Positions 11,314-23,045 of a stretch of 64,000 bases of DNA are shown here, one piece after another. The stretch's first letter is position 1. Every line of letters begins with the position of its first letter. Origin of the DNA: Mixophyes australis (Eukaryota > Chordata > Amphibia > Anura > Limnodynastidae); assembly GCA_036250195.1 (NCBI GenBank), contig JAVHZZ010000001.1, positions 376,694,707 through 376,758,706 of the forward strand, written 5' to 3'. The notes below the pieces were generated by a model. The model was not told the DNA's origin. It saw only the letters and a program-made list of their open reading frames with translations, and searched no databases. Made by a program: the position numbers and the translations under genes.

Positions 11314-12464
11314 ACACGGTGGAGCAATTTTTCTTTCTGATTCACAAATGAGGCCCTTCGTCTCTGCATATTGTGTATAATGCTTCTTGTCTGAGTAGTA
11401 TTACATGCATCAGGGTATTCCATACCAATGTATTGCAATATCCTGAGCTCCAAATTTTCTAAAGTAACATGAATCAAAGCATGCTTATATTTTGGAGGGA
11501 CATTCCACGTACAGCTACATAGTTTGGTTACAGGACCAAAGAGTTAAGCACAAACTGAAATGCAACCACGACCACAAGATTATCTCATCTGTAGCCATTT
11601 ATAATGTATTCTACATGTTCACAATTATGTTGTTCTCTTTTAAAGCTATAAAATATAAGATGCTAACATTTCCCACTTTCTCTCTTATACCAGTTGCTCT
11701 GTATGTAAAAACTGATGTTCATTTTGTTATCTTTTGTTTTTAACATGTAATGTTTAATTGAGCCAAACAAATACGTAAAAGTGTTTCTCACACTGACACT
11801 TCCCATAAGCTCTGGTTTGATCTGACCTAATGTGACACTAGAGGAAGAGCAAGCAGAAGGGGCAGAGGTGGATAATGTCTGGGAATTTTTAAAAGCTGCT
11901 AAGCAAAATGGATTTTCACAGTCGAAAGGTCAGTAGAGCAGACTGGAGCAAGGTGCATGCCCAGGACTGCATAAAAACTATATAGAAATAATGATGTGGA
12001 ACATACAGTATACTCAGTGTTTTCTTAATGTACTCCTGGTATAACATGATACCAAAAGAAAAAAAAAAGCTGTGTCTGCTTCTCCAACATAATAAAAGCT
12101 TTCTTGCCTCAGTTGTTAATATGTGGTCTCTAGGTAAAGATCCTAACTATTGGAAAGAAGTTTATGAAAAGTTTGGCCAGTTAGGTTATCCACAAATGTT
12201 AAATAACTTCTCATGAAAAGGGGGTATTTAGAAATTTAATGTGTGGATTCAATCTATTAGCATAATTAACCAATCTAAAATGAATGTCTCATGCAAATAT
12301 ATATACTGGAAATTAAATAAAAATGCATAAAAATAAATAAAAAAAAATATTTTAAAAAAAATGTTTTTTAGTGTTTCTATGCATTTTCCATGCGCTTTTT
12401 ATGTTATTGGGCTATTACCAATACATTCTATTTTACTGGTAGCAACCATTAAAGTATAAGATAT
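11314..12464. other. no gene recognised
   Basis: AT-rich sequence, very A/T-biased at 12300-12365. The frame at 12028-12216 has ordinary composition but no recognisable family. Confidence 0.35.
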
Positions 12465-12815
12465 AGATCATGTCATGTTCTAAAACCACAGCACTTTGCA
12501 AATCCCTATATTAGCTCCCTGTATCCTCCAGAATCCAGTTTAAACTATTCGCAACAACACTCATTTATCATCAAATTTCAAACATCATCTTGAAAAATAC
12601 TCTCCGTCAAGCCCTCTTATATCTGCCTCTGACCTGCGTCTTTTCTCTGATAACCACCTCTCATTCCGGCCTGCAAGACTTCTCCCATGCAGATACCCAT
12701 TTATGCCTGTTCCCTACCATAATGATCAGACTCTCAGTCAACCTTCATATATTTATATGCTCTCTAAAGATCAAGCTCTTTACTAGACCCTACCCTCCTT
12801 CCACCTACTACTGAG
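12465..12815 (+). pseudogene. LINE (L2/CR1-like) ORF2 3' fragment
   Basis: Translated discontinuously, the region resembles the C-terminal tail of L2/CR1-type reverse transcriptases: a SLYxLPVSSRIQFKL-like block, a segment like GLQDFSHADT, and then nucleotide text close to AATGCTCTCTAAAGACC...CTCTTCACTAGACCCTACCC, common at the 3' ends of such LINEs. It carries in-frame disruptions and no catalytic region, so it is a dead 5'-truncated copy. Confidence 0.5.
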
Positions 12816-13102
12816 GGACAGACCTAGATTTTCTAGGGGGTTGGGGCAACTTAGTACCCTGCCCCCTTTTCCACTTATATCAAGGGTGGAGCACACTATG
12901 TACATGTGCCTGTTGGCAGAGACAGGCAGGCAGAGAGGATGCTTACAACTCAGTCTGAGTGTGATACCCAGAAAGTGCGAAGACTAGGACCCTGTGGAGC
13001 AGGACAATATCACAGGGTTAATACAGGAGAGGCACTAGGACCCAGGAACAGAAACATTTGATAGAGTGACAGAGGAGCAGCAGTGAGCAATGGTGGTGAG
13101 AC

Positions 13103-13779
13103 CATAGTTGCCAATTTTGCTTATAACAAGCGGAATTGGGCTTCTTTTTTTGTGAAGTTGCAGGGTTTTTTTCACTGCGGCGCGTAGCTTGTTTTTGGGC
13201 TTGGAGACGTTCTCCAAGTCCTCAGGCTGCATAATCATTTTTTTTTTGTTTGTTTTTTTCTCTGTCACCATTTTATGATTGGTGCATTTGGTTGTTTTTT
13301 TTTTTGTGGGCGGGTTTTGCAGAGAATTCCTCTAATGAAGTGGTGCTTTGTGGGTGGGCGGAGTCAGAGGATGTTGAAAAAATCTCAGGAAGGTGGATCT
13401 ACAGCAACCTACTGAAATAAGTGGTGACAGACACAGGATCCCTGCACTTACAGCAGGTAACACTGCTGTATAACACCCTCCCCTCCCATTCAGTAAGCTG
13501 CTCATGTCAGAAGACTGCTTATACTGTTATATCATGGGGCTGTGTGGGATAGACAACCAGTGTCCTAAATTACAGCATTTGCATTTTCATTTGCCATATC
13601 AGTGTATAAATGTGTCCTCTTGTGTTTATAAAGGTTTTCTAAATGGAGATTCAGTGTAGAAATTAGTGTTATAGAAAAGGACAGTAAGTTGGGCTTTTTT
13701 GGGGGGCTTTTTAGGATTGGTTTGGGCTTGTTTTTCACTAAGCGGTTGCTTGTTTTTCATTTCAGAGTTGGCAACCCTG
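13103..13779. mobile_element. hAT-like non-autonomous element (CATAGTTGCCAA termini)
   Basis: Left CATAGTTGCCAATTTTG and right (opposite strand) CAGGGTTGCCAACTCTG form inverted termini. Flanks ggtgagac (13095-13102) and ggtgaaac (13780-13787) are a 7/8 8-bp duplication. The 677-bp interior is rich in T runs and GCTTGTTTTT phrases; the minus-strand frame at 13035-13271 lies across it and is not a credible gene. Confidence 0.7.
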
Positions 13780-13787
13780 GGTGAAAC

Positions 13788-14284
13788 ACAGTGGGAAGGA
13801 AATCTGACACTAAACAGAGAGACGGCATTATAAAGAGAAATTGATAAATATATAGAAAGAGATAACAGAAGAGGATGAGACCGTGAATGAATGGACTGTG
13901 AGATATATTTACCTCTCTGAAAGTGATACTTACTCTGACAGGAAAACGCAGCAAATAGAGTCATATAGTTATCAGAATATCTGAAAATCACTTTTATTAT
14001 CAGCAAACTATCACCCAAGCTATGATTCAAGTATTTATATACAGCAGAAATTGTGCAAGAAGCTGCATATGAATTATATACAATGTCATAAAAGACAATT
14101 GCCTAACAAACTTTTGTAGGAGAAAACCATCTCAGTTGTATAATTTATTCCTTACAGTTTATATGAGGTAATAAAATATGTTGAATATTTTGCTAAAAGT
14201 TATGTTTAATCACGAGAAGTGTGATGTGTGTCCAGGTACAGAGACTCTTACCTCAGTCACACAAAACCTCTATTTTATACTGTA
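13788..14284. other. no gene recognised
   Basis: Unassigned sequence between two hAT-like elements. Minus-strand frames at 13626-14030 are partly inside the preceding element and resemble no family. Confidence 0.35.
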
Positions 14285-14442
14285 ACTGTCACCTCAGAGA
14301 GTCTATCTTGTAGTTGTCACCTCAGAGACAATCTCCATCTTGTAGTTGTCACCTCAAAGACATCATCCATCTTGTGGTTGTCACCTCAGAGACATCATCC
14401 ATCTTGTGGTTGTCACCTCAGAGACATTCTCCATCTTAAAGG
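14285..14442. repeat. about 32-bp minisatellite, five units
   Basis: Units of the form GTTGTCACCTCAGAGACATC followed by ATCCATCTTGTG repeat about five times. The short plus-strand frames at 14228-14567 read through the array. Confidence 0.8.
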
Positions 14443-15213
14443 GTAATTCTTCACCGCACCAAGTTATAGCCCATATATATATGTATATATATATATTAGA
14501 GATGAGCGGGTGCGGTTCCCCGAGAACCGAACCCACCCGAACTTTGGGTATCCGAGTACCGAGCTGAGTAGGCTCAGTACTCTCCCGCCCGCTCCGAATC
14601 CAAATCGAGGCCGAACGTCATTGTGACGTTGTCGGATCTCGGGGCTCGGTTCTCGCTATACTTCAAGATTATAAATACACGCCTCCACAGCAATCCATCG
14701 CCATTTGACAGAGGGTGAGAGCAGGGTGTAGTCACAGGCTGATTAGAGCAGGGACAAAGAAGGAGTTTTTTTTTCTTTTCAATATTTGGCACTCCCCAGT
14801 GCTTTTGGGGTGTCCCCCCTAATTGTGCATAAATATTTCTGGCTGTCAAAATTACTATCTGTCAGCAGTATCTACCAACTAATTTTTAGCACTCCCCAGT
14901 GCTTTTGGGGTGTCCCCCCTAATTGTGCATAAATATTTCTGGCTGTCAAAATTACTATCTGTCAGCAGTATCTTACCAAATAATTTTTAGCACTACAAGT
15001 GCTTTGGGCTGAGAATGGATTCAAAGCAGTCCACATATGAGCAGAATGAGCAACCAGGTTCTGTCACCAGTCCTGATGTTAGTATTCCCAGTACGTCATG
15101 TGGGCAAGGCGATGTCAAACTATAGAGTGTTTCGAAATCAGTCCAAAAAACAAAAACAAAATTTTTTTTTCTTGTGTTGAAGCGAAAAAGAAGTGTTACT
15201 GAGCAAAAGTTAA

Positions 15214-15711
15214 GTGCCGATAAAAAAAATTGCCAACATGCCATTCTACACACGCAGTGGCAAAGAGAGAATGAGGCCTTCACCTTTGGCTATTAGTGGC
15301 AGATCCCAAAAAGTTACCGAGCCTACAATTGATGCACAACTACTGATACGCGTCAAAGCCGAGCTGCAAGATAACAGTGAGGCATTAGAGGATAATGTTT
15401 GCTCTGATTCACAAATAATACCAATCCCTGTGGAGAGTCCATCCAACAGTGGTATGTCTAATCGTGAGCATTCTGTTAGTGTACCCATTAAGAAGGGCCC
15501 TTTCAGCAGTTCTGCTGATGTGTACCTGAACAGCCCGAGTGTAGCCGCTGATACACAAATTGAGAATGCCACTTTGGAAATAGAAGAGGATGAGGGGGAG
15601 ATTTGTGGAGGTGACGAGGGCGCTAATGAGGATGTTGATGATTATGATGCAGACAGATACCAAATTGCCTTTCTCAATTTCTATTTATATTCTAGATTAT
15701 ATAACGGCTGA
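15214..15711 (+). CDS. 165-residue open frame inside hAT element, function unknown
   Basis: The reading starts MPIKKIANMPFYTRSGKERM, continues with a Ser/Thr-rich part and ends in an acidic stretch (EIEEDEGEICGGDEG...EDVDDYDADRY). An internal Met at residue 9 (NMPFYTRSG) is an alternative start: the related element at 51092 has GCCAACATGCCATTCTA at the same place but then hits stops. Composition looks protein-like up to about residue 150, after which the frame enters the tandem array and ends. It could be the 5' part of an element-encoded gene cut by an internal deletion. I do not recognise a domain. Confidence 0.35.
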   Translation: MPIKKIANMPFYTRSGKERMRPSPLAISGRSQKVTEPTIDAQLLIRVKAELQDNSEALEDNVCSDSQIIPIPVESPSNSGMSNREHSVSVPIKKGPFSSSADVYLNSPSVAADTQIENATLEIEEDEGEICGGDEGANEDVDDYDADRYQIAFLNFYLYSRLYNG

Positions 15712-16215
15712 ATAGTTTTCTATTTTACTCCTAGTGGAGAGAGGATCTGATGCAGACAGATACCAAACTGCCTTTGTCCATTTCTTTGAATATTCGAATT
15801 TCTAGTTCTACAGTCTATGCAGGCTGCTCTTTTTTCTATTTTACTACAAGTGGATGGGGGGGGGGTCTGATGCAGACAGATACCAAACAGCCTTTGTCCA
15901 TTTCTTTGTATATTCGAATTTCTAGTTCTACAGTCTATGCAGGCTGCTTTTTTTTCTATTTTACTACAAGTGGATGGGGATGGGGGTGGTCTGATGCAGA
16001 CAGATACCAAATTGCCTTTGTCCATTTCTTTGTATATTCAAATTTCTAGTTCCACAGTCTGTGCAGGCTGCTTTTTTTATATTCAACTACAAGTGGAGGG
16101 TGGGGGGAGGGGCATAGATAGCCACCAAACTACCGTGGTCCATTTAATTTTAATTTCTAGTTCCACAGTCTGTGCAGGCTGCTTTTTTTAATATTTAACT
16201 ACAAGTGTAGGGTGT
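15646..16215. repeat. tandem array of about 103-126 bp units
   Basis: Four units start GATGCAGACAGATACC (near 15646, 15749, 15869, 15993) and a fifth is decayed (near 16115). Each carries CCATTTCTTTGTATATTC-like text, then TCTAGTTCTACAGTC and GCAGGCTGCTTTTTT. Length differences come from G runs. Confidence 0.85.
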
Positions 16216-16571
16216 AATATACACCCAAAGATGATGGCTACATTGCCAATAATCAAAGATGGAGGAGGTAGACAACCAGGTTTGTCTGTATAATTTGCAG
16301 ACAAGTGTTCGAATTAAGGACGGCCTACCAGGAATTAAACTGTTTTTTTCATAATTTATTAGCTTTAGAATTACCTCACTTATCTAAGAAACTGGTGGAA
16401 CACTAAATTAGGTTATTTTAGACCAATTTTTTTTTATTTTTTTCAAAAATAGCAAACCAAAACCAAAACACGCAAGGGCGGTTTTGCAAAACCAAAACCA
16501 AAATCAAAACACGAAGGTAATCCAGATCCAAAACCGAATCCAGAACCAAAATACGGGGGTCAGTGACCATC

Positions 16572-16606
<35 letters not shown>

Positions 16607-16739
16607 TGAAATATTATTAGCTAATTTATGAGGGGAGGTGCACCAACACAGATATTAATAATGTCAGATCAGAAAAGAGAAGAAAGCAATTGTGTTTTCA
16701 GGGCACATTTTTTTAAATTTGGTTAGGTATGATAGACAA

Positions 16740-16815
16740 TTAATATTAAAAATATATCCTTTATTTGTATAAAAATATATCCTTTATTTGTATAAAAATA
16801 TATCCTTTATTTGTA
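16740..16815. repeat. 24-bp direct repeat, three units
   Basis: AAAAATATATCCTTTATTTG occurs three times in a row within the 3' region of the Penelope fragment. Confidence 0.85.
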
Positions 16816-16972
16816 TAAATTGAAAACAATTACAGCGAAATATTAAAATAGGAAAGAAATGGATAATGACTATAGCAAATTAATTAAACGGTATTAATAT
16901 CAAAATAATAAGATGAGTCTGGATACAGCTAACTATAGTATTTGTAAAGTTGTCACAGCTACCCCAGCGAAT

Positions 16973-17006
16973 GCCGACGTGCTTTTCGCTATGAGCTTTT
17001 ACAAGG
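16973..17006 (-). ncRNA. hammerhead-like ribozyme relic of a Penelope-like element
   Basis: On the minus strand the order is CCTTGTAAAAGCTCATAGC, then GAAAAGCACGTCGGC. GCT and AGC can pair around CAT, followed directly by GAAA, the order of stem II and the GAAA core in hammerheads. The first core strand (CTTGTAA) departs from CUGANGA, so activity is doubtful. Compare 55781-55811 and 27318-27350. Confidence 0.4.
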
Positions 17007-17947
17007 CAACCCGATGGGATGCCTTCATTGGCTATATAAAGGGTTGAACACACCCCCAGCAGTGACGTAATGTATCACATGATCGTGAGCTGTCAAACTA
17101 GATCGCAGTCAGACCTTCCGATCGGCAGCACTGATTAGTCCTCATATCATATGATCATAGAGGACGTACTTAGTCATAGAGGTCCTGCCTATATGTAGAT
17201 ATGGTTGGCATGGAGATAAAGTAAAAAAACATATGGATAGAGAGGGATGAGACAACCATCACTGTGGTTTATATGGTCATAAGAGCCGTATTGTATTAGG
17301 GTGAGCAATGAATAATGTGAAAGCTTAAATGACATTGTGTTCGAATATAGGTAAATTATAATTGTGAATCTAAGAGTATTGAATTAATATACAAAATAAA
17401 TAAAATTGAATTATAAGCTGGCAAAAACACCAATTAGACTGATACCATTAAAGGCAAGTGATTAGGATGTTTGATTAAATCAAATAAAGTGAATGAATGT
17501 GAATGAGTGGAAAATAGGTTTTAAATATTTATGATTGATTAATAAATGTGGAGCTATGTTAGAGATTAAATATTGGTAAGTGACAAGTGAATTGATAAAC
17601 AATATTGACAATAGGCAATAGTGGAAAGTGATGGAAAGCAAATTAATTGAATGATAAATAGAAATTGATGTGGAATGAATAAATAAAGGTGAATTTTTTT
17701 TTTGAACAACAAAGAAACATTTTGAGTGAAGAAAAATATGTGAAAAAAATGATGATAATATTAATTATGGTATATATGTCCAATTATTACGAAAAAGAGT
17801 GAGACGAACTCACCACATATGTTAAGGAACTTTCCAAGTGTATGTGATCATATCATATTATGTCATCATAAAGTCCTTCTCATAAGGAGACAACAGTACA
17901 TTAAAGAAAAACCGAATAATTATTGTTATCATTCAGGCCATAGGGAA

Positions 17948-18564
17948 TTAAGCTTCCCTTATAAAGATGTTTTTAGTCTTACGCCTAAGAAGCTCATTCT
18001 TTAGATACCCTCCTCTTAGGCCCAGATTAATTTGCTCCATGGAAAACGCAGTTAGAAATTTTGGGTCACTGTTATGGTATTTAAGGAAATGTATGGCTAC
18101 CGTGGTGAGTGGTCTATAATTAGCACTGTCCCTAGTAGCATTGCGGACATTACCCACATTTTCCAGGATTCTCTTTTTAAATGGTCTACTGGTCATCCCA
18201 ACATAGTGGAGCTGACAAGGGCGTGAGAAAGAATACACTACATTGGGTGAATTACAGTTCAAAAATTGTTTAATCCTCCAAACTTTTGAGAATTTGTCAG
18301 AATATTCTTTGGTCTGCACTACATAATGACAGGCTTTACAAACCCCACATTTGAAAAAGCCAGCTGGCCTAGATGATATTTGTTTCCTGCGTGGTGTGAG
18401 GAAGCTGTGAACCTGGTCCCTGAGGTTTTTGGAGCGTCTCCATGTAATGGATACCCTATCCTGTAATTATTTAAATCCTCATCAAGCATCAAGATATGCC
18501 AATGTTGTTGAAAGATTTTGGTTATATCTTTCCATTCTGACTTCACCTTATCATAACTTATCAA
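17948..18564 (-). pseudogene. Penelope-like GIY-YIG endonuclease domain, frameshifted
   Basis: The frame at 18319-17948 contains NVVYSFSRPCQLHYVGMTSR, the GIY-YIG signature as seen in Penelope-like elements, followed by RPFKKRILEN. Just upstream the same frame gives the zinc-binding motif KCGVCKACHY. The more upstream part, with WKDITKIFQQHWHIL, is read in a different frame (18564-18319), so a frameshift lies near 18430. In living elements this domain nicks target DNA for primed reverse transcription. No reverse transcriptase follows in the same orientation. Confidence 0.8.
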
Positions 18565-18690
18565 ACAGGCTTTTGATAATGGAACAATCTCTAAGGGGGA
18601 CTATGAATTTTTAGTGGTCCAGAATCCCAAGATACCAACAATCTATATCCTCCTGAAGATACACAAGAATGAGCTAAATCCCTACTACTA
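18555..18690 (+). pseudogene. Penelope-like reverse transcriptase fragment, inverted
   Basis: The plus strand reads AFDNGTISKGDYEFLV then PKIPTIYILLKIHKNELNP, a close match to the conserved NPKIPTxYxLPKIHK block just before the Penelope RT fingers. It ends abruptly in a short (TAC)n. It is head-to-head with the minus-strand endonuclease fragment. Confidence 0.7.
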
Positions 18691-20193
18691 CTACTACGAG
18701 TTATTAAAGAGATATTCCAAGCCAAAGCTAAAGAGAACGTGCAACACAAGTCACTTTAGTACTACACTCAAGGGTATAGATACAGCTAATAGTACAAAGC
18801 AATTTCTGCAACTACAAAAAGTCTGCTCCGTTTTTCTTGTACAAATATATTTTCTCTTTAAGAAGAGCACATTATCTATCCAGCTAACGTTGAGTTATAT
18901 TAAGAGAAAAATGTAAATGAATAGTATTGCTTTATAATTAGAAAACTGTATTTATATTGTATCTGTTGCCAATCTTTCTTTGTCCAGACAGATTTTAGTG
19001 ACGTATTGTTCCTGAATAATAAGTCTGACGGCACATAACTTTTTGGTGTCCTACTTGTATTCGGGACCCACGGGTTCTTTGTCCCACTGCCGTGTCATGA
19101 TTTAAAGAAGAGCATCCAGAGACCGTATACGATCCACACGACACTCGAACACCTACCTCTAGGAGTGTCATAAGAGTGAGGTACGTGTATATGGTATGTG
19201 GATGCAGGCGGACCGCCCCTGCTAGGGGGGCAATTCCACCTCCGAATCTGCCCCTGTTCAAATCTTCACTCTGTGCCACACTTGCTCTACTCTTTTCCCA
19301 CTCGATTGCAAATTCTATTATCAGCCGGACCCTCATTGCCCTTTGTTTTATTGCCCTGAGCTGTACAACCAGAATAAAAATAAGTTTGGTTGGTACAGTT
19401 TGTCCTCTTTCTATTTTTGTGGTTGTTTCTAAACATAACTACTGTACAGTGTTGCTCAACCAAGACTATTATTTGTGAGTGACAAAACTGATAAATTATT
19501 TCATGACTATGAAATGGAAAATTAGAGTCAGAAACATTTGTTTTTCAGTTATATAAAACAGATTTTAAAAATGACAAAACGCAGAATATTTATGATAAAG
19601 ATGAAATAGAATTACATATTTTTTTTACCTTATTTTATCTGCTGCAAAAGTTTCCAGTTATTACATTATGGAGAATATATGCTGCACTTTTTTTTCCATA
19701 GAGATGTGGCAACATGAGAAAGAAATTATTTTAATTAAAATACAGATGGCCCTAACATTTGTAGTGAACAGAAGTAAAGGAATGTTGTTCTTGTAAATAA
19801 TCAGGATAAATGTTCTATAGTGCAGACAAGAAATTACACAGATCTATCTTTACAGAGACCTTTTGATCACAAAGTATATTACAACCTTGAGTAGTGTAAC
19901 GGAGTTCTGGGAAAGAGAAAAGAGCGCTGTTTTGTCCACATTCAGGAAACCGATGGTAAGAAACACATGTCTTCTAGAACATGGTTACTGCTTGGTAGGA
20001 ATATTTGAAATAATGTTAAAATATGCTAAGTAAAAATAAGTAACAGCGCTCTCTATGGAATATACTGCCATGGTAAAAGATGGCATTCACAAGTACAGAT
20101 ATTCAAAATTTATTAAGATTTGCACTATGGATTTCCAATGGCAGACTGAGATGCTTATTTATTGGCACGGTGCAATGTTCCCGAAACCAACCA
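18691..20193. other. no gene recognised
   Basis: Unassigned sequence, GC-richer at 19020-19300 where overlapping frames on both strands (18995-19478) show no known domain. No terminal repeats found. Confidence 0.35.
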
Positions 20194-20383
20194 GGGGGTA
20201 AATGTATGAAGCTCCGGGTTCTTCAACACCCGCGAGTTCGGCGTCTTCAGCGCTTAAATTTAAAGCGGCGCTGCTTTGTAAAGGGAAGTTTACCTTTACA
20301 AGGCAGCGCCGCTTTAAATTTAAGCGCTGAAGACGCCGAACTCGCAGGTGTTGAAGAACCCGGAGCGTCATACATTTACCCCC
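20194..20383. mobile_element. palindromic MITE, about 190 bp
   Basis: The unit is almost entirely one inverted repeat: GGGGGTAAATGTATGA at the left, its complement at the right, and arms of about 90 bp including TCTTCAGCGCTTAAATTTAA and its complement around a short centre (AGGGAAGTTTACC). Only a few arm mismatches are seen (ACACCCGCG against CGCAGGTGT). The mirror-image frames on both strands (20080-20415, 20159-20371) follow from the palindrome. Confidence 0.85.
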
Positions 20384-21618
20384 AGATTCTAACTCATTGT
20401 CCTAGTGCAGCTTAGAATAGTAAAGAAAATAATTTTTGGTTTGATATATAGTATTTGTGCACATAGCAGTTTGCTTATTGCATAGACTCAAAAATGTTTC
20501 CAAATCAATGTTTAAAGAACACATATGTCCTTTTTATTAAGGGCCTCTATGTCTATAAGGTTGAAAAAGTCAAATACATTTTTTTATACCTAGCATGTCA
20601 GTGGATAAAGCTTGACCTGAGTTTGTATAACACATTGAGCAAGGATGTTATGACCTGAACATTTCAAGCCTCATGTTAAATGCAAAAAAAACATTTGAGT
20701 ATTTCCTTGATTGTGTTTAGAGGGGGATGAATGCTTTAGCTGTATCACACTATTTAAGACCATTGGCCAGAGGCTCAGTAGCAGTGGGATGTAACTAGCC
20801 AAAGACAGTGTCACATAAGTGGATCTCACCCTGAAAACAATACTGAGAGTGACCTTATGTAGGACCGTGTCAACTGTTGGTGGGGCCAACACAAAATTAG
20901 ACAAGGTGAGCACATTGTTATCCCTAGCCACAACAGTAGTAAATGAGGCTATTGCAACATGGTAGACGGAGAAACAGCAACTGCAGGAGGAGCCTGTTCC
21001 AAAGATGGAACTAACACACAAGAAGGTGAAGCATTGCAGTAGTAGGCAGAGCAAACAAATAGGCAGAGTCAGCACACCAGTGGGTGGAGAACATGCATTG
21101 AATAGGTGTGGGGTGCAGCTTAAACCAGCAGCAGAAAGTTCCCAGGATTAGCATTGAAGTGATAGTCATTAAGTCTTGGAAGTCCTTGCTGTTGCATGAA
21201 GCCAAGTCACCGTAAAATAGACTGGGGTCTCATCTGTTTTCAATCCCCCACTGGTTCTACATTTTCACTAGTAGTGTATAACAAAACAGAAATATGTTAG
21301 ATTGTCCCAGCCATTGTGGTGGGCATGCACTTACCTCCAAGAATAGGTTCCACTCTGACAATGCCCTCTCTATCTCTTCTTGTGGGCAGGAGTGACTTTC
21401 AAACATACAAATCACATAATTATAAATATAACTGTGATTACTTGTAAATACAAGCATCAGCAATTTAACAGATACTGTTTTTTGCTCAAATGAATCAAGA
21501 CTACACCCGCCCTGTTCACACTATTAACCACATAGAAGGTGTTATAAAGTTTGATAAGGGGTGGAGATAAGCTATTTACCTGTTTAGCAGCACAATATTA
21601 GCACCTGTGTGTTATAGT
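20384..21618. other. no gene recognised
   Basis: Unassigned sequence. The minus-strand frame 20671-21075 has hydrophobic stretches but no recognisable family. Confidence 0.35.
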
Positions 21619-21626
21619 GTCACATG

Positions 21627-22774
21627 CAGGGCCGCCATCAGGGGGGTACGGCCAGTACTGCTGTGAGAGGCCCGGACAGACTAGGGGGCCGGGACAGATA
21701 TCTCCGTCTGTCCAGACTCCCTGGACTGTCCGGGCCCCGCAGTCACTGACCGCGCCTCCCATTTTTTTTCACTTACCTTCTCCGCGATGCTGCAGCTCTG
21801 CCTCCCAGACTCTGATAGGCTGGGAGCTCGGTGCGCCGTGACGTCATCACCGTGTGCCGCACTCCCAGTGTATCAGTGACCGGGAGGCAGAACTGCAGCA
21901 TCGCTGAGGAGAAGGTAAGTAAATAAGCTCTTATTTTTTTGAGGGGGGGGGAGAGGGAGAGCCCGGGGGACCATAACTGTGGAGGGAGGGGGGAGAGGGA
22001 GAGCCTGGGGGACCATAATTGTGGATGTAGGGAGGGGGGGAGGAAAGGGAGAGCCTGGGGGACCTGATCTGTGGAGAGAGAGGGGGGACCTGATCTGTGG
22101 AGAGAGAGGAGGAACCTGATCGGTGAAAAGAGAGAGGGGGGAAGAGGGGGACCTTAATTGTGTAAGGGAGGAGGGAGAGGGGGGCCTTAATTGTGGAAGG
22201 GGGAAGGGACAGGGGGACCTTAATTGTGGAGGGGGGGGGAGAGGGAGAAGGGGACCTTAACTGTGATTGAGGGGGAGAGGGAAAAGGGGAGCTTAACTGT
22301 GATTGGGGGGAGAGGGAGAAGGGGACTTTAACTGTGATTGAGGGGGAGAGGGGGATTTTAACTCTGATTAGGGGCAGAGGGGGACCTTAACTGTGGGGGC
22401 GGGGGGACCTTAACTGTGATTGGGGGGGAGAGGGGGACCTTAACTGTGATTGTCGGGGGAGAGGGGGACATTAACTGTGGGGGGAGAGAGGGGGACATTA
22501 ACTGTGAGGGGGGAGAGAGAAGGGGACATTAACTGTGGGGGGGGAGGGGGACATTTACTGTGATTGCGGGAAGGGGAGAGGGGAAGATTTACTGTGATGA
22601 GGGCGTGCGGGGAATGTACTGTGATGAGGGATAGGGGGCACATGTATGGCGAAGATGGAGGGAGGCACATGTATGGGGAGGGGGGGCCCCACCAGATTAA
22701 TTAGTACTGGACCAAGGGGGGGGGGGCGCCAGATTAATTAGTACTGGGCCCCACAGTTTCTGATGGCAGCCCTG
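21627..22774. mobile_element. non-autonomous hAT-like element (CAGGGC termini) with minisatellite
   Basis: Left CAGGGCCGCCATCAGG, right (opposite strand) CAGGGCTGCCATCAGAAAC, with perfect 8-bp duplication gtcacatg (21619-21626, 22775-22782). A GC-rich snap-back spans about 21771-21920, from ACTTACCTTCTCC to its complement GGAGAAGGTAAGT, so a splice-donor-like AGGTAAGT occurs on each strand. The rest, about 21935-22680, is a G-rich minisatellite of roughly 35-40 bp units (GGGGGAGAGGGGGACCTTAA, CTGTGATT). No transposase. Confidence 0.9.
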
Positions 22775-22782
22775 GTCACATG

Positions 22783-23045
22783 CTATCTCTGAAAGTGTTA
22801 TTTAAAAAATGTGAATGCAGCGACATTCCCACTAAATATTGAGTTGCAATAATCTCCATAACATAAATGTACTTTGCACAATAATTGCATAGAGGCATCA
22901 TTGTAAATAATGCAGGTACATTTGGAACAGAGCTGAATATATGAAATACATTTGGCCCTTTTGACTGGGAAAGTATAGTGTGTGATGAATAGACCAGGGA
23001 TAAAAAGCACAGTATCCTTTTTAAATCAGAAAACGAAAAGAAATG
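22783..23045. other. no gene recognised
   Basis: Short unassigned interval between a hAT element and a Tc1 remnant. Confidence 0.3.

Larger units (their letters stand above)
14497..16575. mobile_element. hAT element of the TAGAGATG family
   Basis: Left terminus TAGAGATGAGCGGG and right terminus (opposite strand) TAGAGATGGTCACTGACC are inverted. The flanking 8-mers are both atatatat, which fits a hAT duplication but is weak evidence because the flank is a TA microsatellite. The left subterminal part carries CCCGAGAACCGAACC and the right part is rich in AAACCAAAACCAAAA. It holds a duplicated block near 14787-14975, an open frame at 15214-15711 and a tandem array at 15646-16215. The related element at 49975-53090 keeps hAT transposase sequence. 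Confidence 0.8.
16600..18560 (-). mobile_element. Penelope-like element fragment, 3' part
   Basis: Minus-strand orientation. It contains the GIY-YIG endonuclease coding end (17948-18564), a long AT-rich 3' region and a hairpin/GAAA motif at 16973-17006 matching that in the long direct repeats of the element at 54833-61007. Upstream, at about 18555, reverse transcriptase sequence appears in the opposite orientation, so the copy is 5'-truncated with an inversion. The low-coordinate boundary is approximate. Confidence 0.7.

Noticed and set aside
12028..12216. Frame with ordinary amino acid composition (62 residues)
   Set aside because: No recognised family, no clear splice signals and no neighbouring exon; too short to call.
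20080..20415. Overlapping frames of similar sequence on both strands
   Set aside because: Mirror-image translations of a palindromic MITE.
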